DNA from: Protostelium mycophagum
Taxonomy: Eukaryota; Evosea; Variosea; Protosteliida; Protosteliaceae
Direction: 5' to 3'
Length of the DNA stretch: 21,873 nt
NCBI GenBank assembly: GCA_002081555.1
Contig: MZNV01002024.1
Location: 1 to 21,873, forward strand
Notes under the pieces: generated by a model
What the model saw: the letters and a program-made list of their open reading frames with translations, nothing else
Database searches by the model: none
Told to the model about the DNA's origin: nothing
Made by a program: the position numbers and the translations under genes
In this document: positions 10,630 through 20,346 of the stretch, piece after piece
How the letters are laid out: the number at the start of each line of letters is the position of its first letter
Position numbering within the stretch: position 1 is the first letter of the stretch

Positions 10630-10686
10630 GGTTGATCAGCACAAATCGCAACGCCAGGGTCGCAGGTTCGATCCCTGCATTGAGCA
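10630..10686 (+). pseudogene. tRNA-like 3' half (truncated tRNA relic)
   Basis: A perfect T arm is present: stem GCAGG (10662-10666), loop TTCGATC, stem CCTGC (10674-10678), containing the B-box GGTTCGATCCC. It continues into an acceptor-like ATTGAGC with discriminator A at 10686, and a T6 run (10691-10696) follows that would stop RNA polymerase III. Upstream, AACGCCAGGGTCG resembles the anticodon 3' strand and variable loop of eukaryotic Ile/Met-type tRNAs. The matching 5' acceptor GCTCAAT and a normal D arm and A box are missing, and the anticodon stem does not pair. It is therefore most likely a truncated tRNA or tRNA-derived fragment. The rest of the 200-bp gap between the kinase gene and THUMPD1 shows nothing else. 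Confidence 0.5.
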
Positions 10687-10769
10687 GTTCTTTTTTACCC
10701 TCCCATTTTTTCAATTTTGATCTTCCGAGAATTTCAGGATTTTCGGATCATCACATCACATCACCAAGG

Positions 10770-12319
10770 ATGGGTAAGAATAAAGGTAATCACGGAGGCG
10801 GAGACTCTAAAAAGAAGAAGAGGAAATTCTTCTGCAAGTTGGCTGCTTTTGGAAAGGGAAAGATTGGTAATAAGAAGGGGGCCCTTGTGTCGTGTGAGCA
10901 AAACAATGAAACAAAGGCACACAACGAGATCTACTCACTTTTCCAAGAAGTGAGTGACGGATGTTCTCTCTGTTGTTGTGCAATATGATTCTGAATTGAT
11001 TCAGCATTTTGAGCTGAAATACCCTCACTTAGCAGAGAAACCAGTACAAGAGGATAAAGAGGAAGTTGATGTTCGCGATGCACTCGCCGCTGAACTGGCA
11101 GAATTAAGACAAGCAGATGGTGAACAAAAGGCCAGATTCAAAATATGGGATGTGGGGTGCAAAGGCGTCTTCTTCATTGCCATAAATGACGACGAGATCG
11201 ATCCCATAGACTTTGTCACTGGAATATTCGAGAGGGCCAGAGAATCACAAAAAAGATTAACAAAGTGAGTGTTTCAATCATGTGCAACTCGTATTCTTAA
11301 TACATAACTTCACCGTCAAGCTGATTGTACAACGGCTCTGCCACAATGTACCTCTTTATGCCCTGTTGTCGCAGCTTCACCACAGCATCATATCATGATG
11401 TTATAGGAGTGTCTTAATCCGCACCAAAAGATCAACAATTCATCAATTTCATCAGAAGCACATACAAGATGATTTGGAACATTCATGACGGAGAATAGAT
11501 TCATCTACAGGATTGTCCCAATACAAAAGTTAGGGACCACCGGCTTAGAAGAGATCTCTGCATTACTGATTCCGCTCATTAATCCTGTCTTCAATGCCAA
11601 TGGTGAGAAGGGCAAAAAGGTACTTACCTCTTCACAAAATATTCTTGTCTGTTGTCAAAATATTTTTTGCATTCTGTCTTGATATCGTCATCATGACATG
11701 AGACAAGAGATGAGATATCTCATTGTCAACAGTGGTGTGTACAGTACAACCATAGAAACAATTCCGCAATTGAGAGGGATACTTTAACCAAGGAGATTGC
11801 CAGGATGATACAACTCAAGAACTATGTAGACTTGAAAGATGCTGACTGGGTCATTATTGTAGAAGTCTGCAAGGTGATTCCACATTTTACAATCTTCGCA
11901 CTTTTCATTTCAATAAAAATAACCGTTGATCTTTTTGAAATTTGAATCTCTAAACCACCATTTTCTAAAGTGTGCAGAGCGCCTGCTTTGTGACGGTGAC
12001 GGATAAATGGAAAGAGACTTCCAAGTTTAATATTCGGATGATGCTGGATACGGAGAGAGAGAAAGTCCAGCACCAATCCACCAAAGAGAAAATCATGAAC
12101 CAAGAGAAGGCATCAGGAAAATCGACGGAAAAATCTACCGAAGAAAAACCGGAAACTTCTTTGGAAAAACCGGAAACTTCTTCGGAAAAACCGGAAACTT
12201 CTGCGGAAAAACCGGAAATTTCTTTGGAAAAATCGGAAGAGAAATCTGCGGAAAAGCCGGAAGAAAAAAGTTTAGAAAAAATTGATCGTGTGGAAAATGC
12301 GGAGAAAACAGCAGAATAA
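10770..12319 (+). CDS. THUMPD1: THUMP domain protein, NAT10 tRNA-acetylation adaptor (THUMPD1/Tan1)
   Basis: Five exons, 10770-10949, 11005-11264, 11499-11619, 11733-11873, 11978-12319, give 347 residues. THUMPD1/Tan1 binds tRNA and directs the acetyltransferase NAT10/Kre33 to make ac4C12 in tRNA Leu and Ser. Family marks in order: basic N-terminus (GGGDSKKKKRKFF), DVGCKGVFFIAIND, FIYRIVPIQKLGTT, NPVFNANGEKGKKW, QYNHRNNSAIERDTL, DWVIIVEVCKSACFV. The last two are the core of the THUMP fold. The C-terminus is a low-complexity Glu/Lys/Pro tail with four 7-residue repeats, longer and more repetitive than I expect for the family. The start Met was chosen because it opens the typical Gly/Lys-rich N-terminus. 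The second intron (234 nt) is several times the local norm. An AATAAA hexamer overlaps the stop codon (12315-12320). Confidence 0.95.
12143..12226 (+). repeat. Four tandem 21-bp coding repeats
   Basis: Four head-to-tail 21-nt units encode EKPETSL, EKPETSS, EKPETSA and EKPEISL in the last exon of THUMPD1. The copies differ by only one to three bases each, so they are recent duplications. Degenerate EKS/EKP units flank them on both sides (about 12100-12290). The array is in frame and so can change length without disrupting the protein. Confidence 0.93.
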
Positions 12320-12429
12320 AATCTTCCTTTTAAAGATTTTTATTGTGGATTTGGTTAGGTTCGTGGTGAGAGCATGAGAGCAGTCCCACAAGCAGCACCA
12401 CCATCATCCAATATCCTGAAGGATTTCCA

Positions 12430-12469
12430 GTGATTATTATAATGACAAGGATGTGAAGATAATAATCAC
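12430..12469. other. Inverted repeat between convergent genes
   Basis: An exact 11-bp inverted repeat, GTGATTATTAT (12430-12440) and ATAATAATCAC (12459-12469), is separated by 18 nt. It lies in the 165-bp gap between the convergent 3' ends of THUMPD1 and TMEM231, so it would be transcribed in both 3' UTRs and could fold as a hairpin from either strand. A role in 3'-end formation is possible but is inference only. Confidence 0.6.
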
Positions 12470-12484
12470 AATGAACACCTTCAT

Positions 12485-13734
12485 TTACAATTTTTTGAAT
12501 TTATATTTGTCCTTTGGATAGGACACATTATTCAGTGCTAAGAGGTGCGATTCTGTTGTGACCTCAGCCTCCATAATCTGTTGCGTAAACAAAAAGTGAG
12601 ACAGCCAGATGCACCCAAAGTAAAATAGTAAGAGTATACTGAGATATTGAACCCAGGCCAATTTCACTGTCTGAGCAGCTCCAGGCCTTATCAGAACACG
12701 ATTCGGTTGTATTTTGACGTAAGAGACGATGTCCAGCTGCCGTTCCACGTTAAGAATGGGGATATTCGGGTCCGGGGTGATGGTGTTGTATTCCAAGTCG
12801 TAAAATGTCGTCTCTGAATGATGTTACAATTTCACAATTTCGACATGTCAATTTGACATTTTTGACAGCTCTCATGGAGAATAAGCTCACCGTTTCTGAG
12901 ATTTAACTGTCTTAATAAAGTGGAAAAATCAAATGCGCTGGCCCCGTTTTGTTGTGACGTGTCTGAGAAGTTGTAGATAGGAGTATTATACACTGTTCTA
13001 CTGCCTGGAGCATAAATTTGTTGAACTTGGCGCATGTTCAAGCGGCCTGATGAGGTGTATGAGATGATCCCCACTCCCGGATTGCTTTGTATGACGATCA
13101 TACTCGTCATGTTGAGACTCAAAGTAGCCTGACGTTTTCAATTCGAATGAATTATTCATATCGATATATTTGTTAACCCTTTTGTCGATGATGGGGTGAA
13201 CTGTTGCAAAAAGAAGAGTTTAGTAAAATCGACTCACGCTCAGCGAATAATTGAAGAATAAGAATAGTTGAAATCCAGTGACAGTTTCTGAATTGCTGAG
13301 GGGAACTCCAATGTTGAAGATGAATTCGTCAATTTTACCGTCGAAGTTGTAATCATTGCTCGACACCTTAATTGTGAACAACAGTCAAACGGCACAACTT
13401 ACCTTAACATTCGGCATTCGCACACTGTCAGCAGCAAAGATGTTTAGCGACGGTGACGAGCTCCAAAATAATGTTTGAGAAGGCTCGAATATCTTCATCA
13501 TCATCTCATATCGGAAATTAACTAGTGGTTGTTCGAAATCTTCCACAAATTTGACCCACAAACCTACGACGATTGTTATTTTGATTTTTACTTCTCTTTA
13601 CCTCCAGAATAGAACGTGATTATAAAGGGCAGAACGAGACATGCACCGATGCAGATGAGCGTGTATAGAGTAGCTCCTGAGCACCATGGTGAATGGTAAT
13701 ATCTCTTCTGGCTCTCCCAGAACAAGAGAGGCAT
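12485..13734 (-). CDS. TMEM231: Transmembrane protein 231, ciliary transition-zone protein
   Basis: Five exons on the minus strand, 13734-13602, 13563-13403, 13366-13238, 13128-12891 and 12813-12485, give 329 residues. TMEM231 is part of the MKS/B9 complex that makes the ciliary gate. The architecture fits: a helix near 22-43 just after a short cytosolic N-terminus, a large beta-rich luminal region, and a second helix near 274-296 in the conserved context VKLAWVQYLSILLLF. Further family marks are a segment like human EDRNQDGKTD (here SSNDYNFDGKID), followed by GFQLFLFFNYSL, and DPNIPILNVERQL before the conserved IRPG turn. Length is close to the human protein. Introns are 36-109 nt. It is divergent from the BtuF-like gene, whose chosen start lies 112 bp away, so they share a promoter region. 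Confidence 0.93.
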
Positions 13735-13846
13735 CACGATGTAATGATGCGAGGCTGATGGAATTTCGCGCCAAATTGGATTTCTCTTTGCGATGAAGAG
13801 GCACGAAACATTGCGACCAAAAAAGTGGTGGATGCATCATCAGAAA

Positions 13847-15186
13847 ATGGCCGAGCCGATTAGAGTGATCTCTTTACTTCCCTCTGGAACAGAGATAGTA
13901 TGTTTAGTCGGTGCTGAGGCACAGTTAGTGGCGAGATCTCATGAAGATGATTACCCTCCGTATGCTTTTGAGATGTGGAGGATGACTCTAATTCATGCAG
14001 ATCCATTGTGGACAGACCTATAGTGACAGCATCAAGAACTAAATGGACAAGCTCCGCCGATGTTGACAAGCAGGTGAGTCAGAATAAGGTTCTTCTGTCG
14101 TTGAAAAACAAAGGTATCTTCTGTATTGAGCACAGGACAAGCCCTCTACACTTTGGACGGAGACACTGTGAAATCATTAAATCCAACACACATCGTCACC
14201 CAAGATATTTGCCAGGTACTAGAGTCTTCGTTATTTACAAGACATAGTGTGACCATCATAGGTATGTTCTATAGACTTGGCAACCGTCGAGAGATTGGCC
14301 GTCACTATGGATCCCAGACCAGTTGTGATCTCGTTAAATCCCCACTCCTTGGATGATGTATTGAAGGACATCATAGAGGTAGCAGACAAATTAGGCCTCC
14401 CAGAGGGTGGTGCTAAGGCTGTACAAGGATTGAAAGGTTTCTTTTCTACTTCTTTTTTCAAAATAGAAATTTTATATTTAAATTATTAAAATTGTTGAAA
14501 ACTTCAGACAGAATGAAGAAAGCTGAGGACTTGGCAAAGAGCTTGAGACCTGCTAATGTGGAGGACATGCCAAAGATGCTTTTCTTGGAATGGACTGATC
14601 CACCCTTTGATGGACCCCACACCCCCGAACTAGTAGACATGGCAAACGCAAGATGCAGCAAGGTGAAAACACCTCATATTTTTCAATTTCACAATATTTT
14701 TTTTGAATTCAAAATACAAAAAAACGAAAGAATCACGAAATTCACGAAAAAAGGTGCCCGGCAGCAAATCGAGACGACTGAGCCCAGAAGAAGTGGTAGA
14801 GGGAGGACCTTATGACCTCATTGTGGTGTGCCCTTGTGGAATGACCATGGAGGAGACTCGCAGAGAGACAGACGTGAGTTTGTGCATTTTGTCATTTTAT
14901 TTATATTGGAATATTTGTCTTGGGCGAAAAAACAAATGTATTTGGATACCAATCACATCTACAATGCGAAGACTCATCTGCCCAGCTCCTTGACGCCAAC
15001 CACGATTGGTGGAAAAAGGTCAGCTCAGAAGCCAAAAAAGTGGCGCTGTTGGACGGAAACCAGTACTTCAACAGGCCCGGCCCCCGCCTCGTGGACTGCT
15101 TCGAGTGGATGGTTGGCTTCGTGAATGACAGGCCCGAAATCATCCCAAAGGATTTCGTCTGGGAAATCAGAGATTATAAAAAATAA
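13847..15186 (+). CDS. BtuF-like cobalamin/periplasmic-binding-fold protein
   Basis: Seven exons, 13847-13959, 14001-14073, 14114-14215, 14262-14436, 14508-14662, 14754-14873 and 14986-15186, give 312 residues. The start RVISLLPSGTEIVCLVG is the classic opening of soluble BtuF/TroA-like proteins, followed by the metal or ligand-side SHE element (RSHEDDYPP), LYTLDGDTVKSLNPTHIVTQ, then FLEWTDPPFDGPHTPEL and QYFNRPGPRLVDCFEWM near the C-terminus. In bacteria this family (PF01497) captures vitamin B12 or iron chelates. Here no signal peptide is visible, so a cytosolic role is likely and the ligand is unknown. In-frame Met codons at 13793 and 13832 would add 18 or 5 residues; I chose 13847 because the conserved strand begins five residues later and the context (aaaATGG) is good. 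The typical bacterial Cys of the VTQ-x-x-C region is retained (VTQDICQVC). Confidence 0.88.
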
Positions 15187-15243
15187 TTTTCGTGATTTTG
15201 CAAGTGAAAATTTCTGAGAAAATTTCAAGTCCTTTATAGTGAT

Positions 15244-17305
15244 TTAATCGCTGTCAGAATCAGATGACTCCTGCTTTTTCTTTTTGCTGGCTGGGGCCTT
15301 CTTCTTCTTTTTCTTATCCTCCTCTGAAGATTCATCATCAGAAGATTCTTGCTTCTTCTTCTTGCTCTTCTGCTTCTTCTTGTCCTCCTCTGAGTCAGAT
15401 TCCTCCTTCTTGAGGGCCTTCTTGGGGACGTCGGTCTCGTCATCTTGAGCCTTCTCCTTCTTGAGCTGGAGAATGTCAATCGTGTCGGTGGAGAGATATC
15501 AGGTTACCTTCTTGAGGGTCTTGGCGGGGAGCTCCTGGTCTGCGGGTGCTGTCTCAGATGACTCCAACTCTCTGGCCTCAGACTTGGCGTCTGATGACTC
15601 GGCGATTCTGTTCCTGGAATGGATTAGATTGCCATCAACGTTGTAGATCACTCACTCCTTGTAGTCAACGTAGCCTTTCTTCCAGTCCTCTGGGGTGTTC
15701 TCGTTGGTCTTTCCGTATTTGTCCAATTTACCCTCCTTGATGAGTGCCTTCTTGGCCACAGCGCGAGGACCAAGTCCCCATCTACAACCGTCAGAACACA
15801 GGAATTTCCCGAAAAACATACCTTCTGGGGTAAGTGTCACGCTCCATGATGACTCTCTTGATTCTGGATACTACTCCGTGTGCGCAGAAACCGAGCTCAG
15901 CGGCAGCCATCTGTGCAATACCGAGGGCAATGGCCTCACCCTTAGTTGTCATCATGACGATCTCCTCTCCGACCTATGATATCATCAGCCCTAAATCCTC
16001 AGAAAATCTAATACCGACCTCAATACCGGTTTCGTAACGCAACAGACCGGGCATCATGAGCTGAGCTCCGTAACAGATGGCGTTGACGGCGGAATCCTTC
16101 ACCACAACTCTCTTGTAGTTTGTGAGGACAAGCTCGAGGGGCTTTACGGCCCATCTGAGGTACTTCTCGTCTTTGTTGTTGTCGTATTGCCATTGGGCAT
16201 CGAGGATGTCGTGCATGGTGACCTGGTGAGTCTTCTCTGTCAAAACTCCAGATCTAACACGGCGAAGCTCCTGTGGAGATTTTTAGCTTTTCTGAGAGCC
16301 TTTTCACATCCAGAGAATATCTTAGACATGTGCTGACCTGCATGTGACCACCAGTTCCGAGCAAGAGACCGAGGTGAACACAGAGAGTTCTGATGTATGT
16401 ACCAGCCTCGCAAGAAACCCAGAAGACACCGAGGTGCTTTTCGGTGTCGAATTCGAGGAACTTGGACTCATAGATGGTACGGACACGGAGCTTTCTCTTC
16501 ACGGCGGCGATGAGAGGAGGTCTCTGAAATTGAGCTCCAGTGAGAGTCTTCACGGCCTAAATAGAAGATGAGAATGACATCAAATTTTAAATGTGGGAAA
16601 TTGATGGTGATGATGACATACCTGAGAGAGCTTGGCCTCGCTCTCGACACCCTCGTGGAGTCTGACAACGGCAACGTACTCCTTTCCAGCACCTTGCTGG
16701 GATTTGACAAGACGGGTGGCACGCTCAACACAGACAATGAGACAACCTGTGACCTTGGGGTCGAGAGTTCCAGAGTGACCGGTCTTCTCCACCTTCAAGA
16801 TGCGCTTGATCCATGCAACAACCTGAAAAATTGAGAAAATGTCAAACGGGATCAAAAATTGAGAAATGAAAAATGAAGAAATGAAAGAAAGGTACCTCGT
16901 GAGAGGAGGGATTGGAAGGCTTGTCGAGGTTGATAACTCCAGACTTGACATACTCGACAATAGGTCTCTTCAGAGGAGTGTTTCCACTGGGCAGGGGTGT
17001 GTATACTCCGGTTCTGACTTGTAACTTGTCATAGTTCTGTATTGCATGAGAAAATAAAGCGAGAATGAATGTGATCTGATAAAGATATCTCACCTTGAGG
17101 AGTAGGGGCCACTTGCTTGTGTCTAAAGTGGGTGTAATAGACTCAGGCTTAATCAAAAAGTCACCGGACTGCTGTTGTTCGGCCACAGATTCTTTCTTTC
17201 CTGATTCATAATCAGATTGTTAATGTCGATAAAACATCAAGCAGGAATACAGAGCATTGTATCTCTGTCTCTTTCAGATATCCGCTTACCCTTCTTGCTG
17301 GACAT
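15244..17305 (-). CDS. DKC1: Dyskerin, H/ACA RNP pseudouridine synthase (DKC1/Cbf5)
   Basis: Ten exons, 17305-17290, 17200-17094, 17036-16896, 16822-16622, 16556-16338, 16270-16019, 15973-15822, 15781-15656, 15613-15508 and 15465-15244, close in phase to 513 residues. Dyskerin converts uridine to pseudouridine in rRNA and snRNA under H/ACA guide RNAs and stabilises telomerase RNA in animals. Visible marks are the N-terminal DKCLD motif region ([15 protein letters not shown]), [15 protein letters not shown]-like [14 protein letters not shown], the catalytic GHSGTLDP with Asp109, [16 protein letters not shown], then the PUA domain ([28 protein letters not shown]). The C-terminus is a long acidic/basic KKE/SSD tail typical of nucleolar proteins. 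Exon 1 is only 16 nt. Codon use in this gene is richer in C-ending codons than its neighbours, as expected for high expression. Confidence 0.97.
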
Positions 17306-17402
17306 GATGAAGTATGAACAAAAGAAAAAATCCCTTCTTTTTTCTTCTGTATTTTTCAAGTTGAAAATTGAGAGATCAGATCACCATCCCATTTTCTTCA
17401 AC

Positions 17403-19078
17403 ATGTTGCGTGGAATCTCTGTCTTCCAGAAGAGAGTTGTCAAACCCTCTCCCACAATCAGACCTGCTTCTATTTTCAACCATGGAAGACTCGCTATCAC
17501 ACCCAGGACCATCTTGACGAATCAACGCTCATTCTCAACATCACGAACAGTTTTCGCAGGAGAAGTGAAACCTTCTGCTGCTCAAAGCACACCAACGCCA
17601 ACACAAGTGGCTGATAATACCGCTATATTTGATGCGTGGGTTGATTTAATTTATCATGATTTTCACTAATTCTTTACAAGAGGTGAGAATGGAAAAATGT
17701 CACCAGAGACAATTGAACAACTCTATCAAACGATGTTGAAAGGCAAAGAAGTTGATGGAGGTATTCGTATTCGTCTTACTTTCGGACAATTACTCAACAT
17801 CCATAGCCATAGATAAGATTTCGGACGTCCCTACAGAGACATGGGCCGATTATACTGGCATACATCCCATGCAATGGTTCGAACAGCTCCTCATGAACGT
17901 ACACGACACAACAGGCCTTCCATGGTGGGCTACCATCGCGGCTGTGACGGTCACCATTCGTTTATTGGCGTTTCCCCTCCTCGTCAAATCCATGAGAGCC
18001 TCTGCCAATCTCGCCAATGCACAGCAGAATCCAGAGATCCAGATAATACAAAACAAGATGAACAAGTACAAAGAGATGTACCTGAGCACAAGAGATCCAA
18101 AGTAAGTGTACTTTCTTGCTTTACATCCTGATCACCTTCAGAGACATGGCTAAATTAAAGTCCGCGAGAGCAGATTACTCTGCAGCTCTTAAGGCGTCCG
18201 GAAGTTCTTCGGCCATGATGAGCATTGGTCTCAATCCACTCGTTCAAGCACCCATCTTCATTACTTTCTTCTGGACATTGCAAGATCCTTCTCTCGCACA
18301 ACACTTAACAGAAGGTGGTGTCGCATGGTTCACAGATCTGACCAAGCCGGATCCCCTCTTGATGCTTCCGATCATCAACTCTGGTATCCTCTTAACCAGT
18401 ATTCTCGTGAGTACCAAGTGATGATGACGTCACTTTTGACATCTTCCTTTGATGATCATTATTGTTGTTTTTAGAGTTGTAGATTGAACATTCTGCAGCT
18501 GAACGCCATGGAGGGAGGTTCCCAACCAGGATCATCTGTTAATCAGGGCATCATGAGGAAGATTGGTTATGCCATGGCTGCCGTCGTCTTGTGGTTCGGT
18601 TCAACCCTTCCCGCAGTAAGTTCCTCACATCTCACGTACAAATTCAAATTTTGCCGCCTTTTTTGACGCACGCCAGGCCGTGCTGTGCTACTGGATTCCC
18701 TCCTCACTTTTAGGTTTCCTCTTCACAAAGACCCTAAAAGTGCCCAGAGTGGCAAAGCTCTTTAACATCGCTCCCTCTTTGGCCAAAGCTAGACAAGAAC
18801 AAGCCAATAAAGTCGATATTCCCAGCACTTTTGCAAAGAAGCCACAGGAGGACCCCTCACCCCTCGGTGCCGCGGCCGGAGCTGTACAGAATGTGGTTGC
18901 CCCCACCACAGCCGCAGTTGCAGCTACCACCACATCTACAAACCCACCTGCCAAACCTGCCACTACAACGAGTGAGGCTGCACCCAGAGCTTTTTCAGAC
19001 AGTGGAGCGACGCCAAAGCCGATCTTCATTGCTCCCAATCAGTCTAGAAAAAACAACAATAAGAAGGGAAGGAAATAA
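17403..19078 (+). CDS. OXA1L: Mitochondrial inner-membrane insertase OXA1
   Basis: Six exons, 17403-17635, 17681-17760, 17813-18101, 18142-18406, 18499-18615 and 18677-19078, give 461 residues. Oxa1/YidC/Alb3 inserts mitochondrially made proteins into the inner membrane. A matrix-targeting N-terminus is visible (MLRGISVFQKRVVKPSP, then RSFSTSRTVF), followed by the core: GLPWWATIAAVTVTIRLLAFPLLVK (first core helix with the conserved Arg), NPLVQAPIFITFFW, a luminal-type loop ending GVAWFTDLTKPDP, then the final helices ending YWIPSSLLGFLFTK. The C-terminal 110 residues are Ala/Thr/Pro-rich and end in a basic RKNNNKKGRK, consistent with the ribosome-binding tail of mitochondrial Oxa1. It runs divergently from dyskerin with 97 bp between start codons. 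Confidence 0.95.
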
Positions 19079-19324
19079 ACACTGTGAATTATTTTTAAAG
19101 GTATCATCATTTAAAGTGAAAATTGACGCAGGGCCAATGGTACAGTAAGTACATCTATTGTATATTCAGAATACCAACTTTGTGGTCTTCACTGAAAGCA
19201 CGAGTGGATTGGCTGTGTTTGTTCTGGATTATTGTGGGAATTGAAAAATAAAATCAAGTTCTCGGCTACAACGAGGAGATCATCGAATCTTCGATCAGGA
19301 TTTGATACATAAAGACAGACGAAG

Positions 19325-19960
19325 ATGTCTGCTGGGGCACCTCTTGGGCGCACTTGGAAACATAGACATGCCATGTTCAGAACCATGACGGATCAACTCA
19401 TCATTCATGAGCGCATAAAGACAACCGTCCCCAAGGCCAAGCTGATCCGCAAATATGCAGAAAAGATGATCACTGTTGGTAAAGAGTCTAACGCTCAGAA
19501 CTGGAATCTGGCAACTTCATTTCTTCGCACTCCCGCAGCCGCCTCTAAGCTCTTCTTGACTCTTGCCCCAAGGTGAGTTCTTTTCACTCTTTTCTTTGAG
19601 TTTGTGACCAAAATGTATCCTCAGATCGAAACGATCGAGTTGATGTCAACAATCGCAATAAGAATGTCTTTCAACAAAATAAAATATCTGATTTATAGAA
19701 TAATGGTAAAATCGCTTCCAATTTACCCTTGGTTTATTTCTGATGTTTTTTAAACCTGCATTCTGAATATCACAAGATACAAGGAGCGCCCAGGAGGATA
19801 TACCCGTATTGTGCGCTGTGGTTTTGACAAATCAAGGGCAGAAATGGCTTACATCGAGTTTGTGGACAATGCACATGAGCCATTGAGAGTACCTAAATTG
19901 CCTAAAGTGGACCGTCTGGCCGAGTCCAAAGAGGCAAAGTCGATCGACGCTCTCGATTGA
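19325..19960 (+). CDS. MRPL17: Mitochondrial ribosomal protein bL17m
   Basis: Two exons, 19325-19572 and 19777-19960, give 143 residues. The start ([21 protein letters not shown]) and [10 protein letters not shown] are the canonical bL17 core, which lines the large-subunit exit region; bacterial L17 has LGR-x-x-x-HR-x-A-MLRN in this place. The second exon has the other family block, [16 protein letters not shown]. No clear cleavable presequence is visible, which is common for this protein. The intron is 204 nt, far longer than most in the window. It shares transcription direction with OXA1, 246 bp upstream, and that gap holds an AATAAA (19247-19252) that may serve OXA1 and nothing else recognisable. 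Confidence 0.95.
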
Positions 19961-20010
19961 TTATAAAGAGATGTTTAGATCGTGATTTAAAACCTCTGAA
20001 TTTTTCTGAT

Positions 20011-20346
20011 CTATTCTTTAATCTTCTTTGGAATATATTTGTTGATCTCTGTTCCCCAGAGTTCTCGTTGGTAGTTCCACAGTGTAGTTCTGTGGTAGAT
20101 GAGATCATACCACACAGGTGGCTTCTCATTTTTTCCCCATTTTCGCTTAATGTTACCATCCTCTATGAGTTGGCGAATGCCCTGACCTTTTTGAGGTCAA
20201 TTAAGACGGCTCACACAGAACTCACGTGTCTTGACGGCAGATATCTCGGTCATCTTCTCGGGGTTCAACCAGATCTTATCTCTTCCACCTCTTAATAACT
20301 TCATAGCGAGCCTCTTTTGGAGGCAACCAGGAGCGTTGGCGGCCAT
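20011..20346 (-). CDS. Short protein with ribosomal eL19 N-terminal domain
   Basis: Two exons, 20346-20226 and 20186-20011, split by a 39-nt intron, give 98 residues. Residues 9-57 match the N-terminal helical domain of eL19: LQKRLAMKLLRGGRDKIW, then LNPEKMTEISAVKTRQGIRQ and LIEDGNIKRK line up with the eL19 pattern QKRLA...GK-x-K-x-WLDPNE...I-x-x-A...IRKL-x-x-DG. The last 40 residues (KNEKPPVWYDLIYHRT, then NYQRELWGTEINKY) are unlike eL19, which should continue for about 130 more residues through a basic Arg/Gly-rich segment. There is no room for more exons because bL17m ends 50 bp downstream. It may be a specialised paralog, perhaps mitochondrial given its neighbours, rather than the cytosolic eL19. 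Confidence 0.65.

Noticed and set aside
10410-10988. 192-codon plus-strand ORF across the kinase end, the tRNA-like fragment and the THUMPD1 start
   Set aside because: It reads through a kinase intron and intergenic sequence in a frame that differs from the kinase exon. Its last part coincides with the THUMPD1 first exon only because that exon is open.
15234-15479. Minus-strand Arg/Ser-rich ORF over the dyskerin C-terminus
   Set aside because: It is a shifted-frame shadow of the Lys/Glu/Ser tail; the phase from the upstream exon selects the KKE frame.
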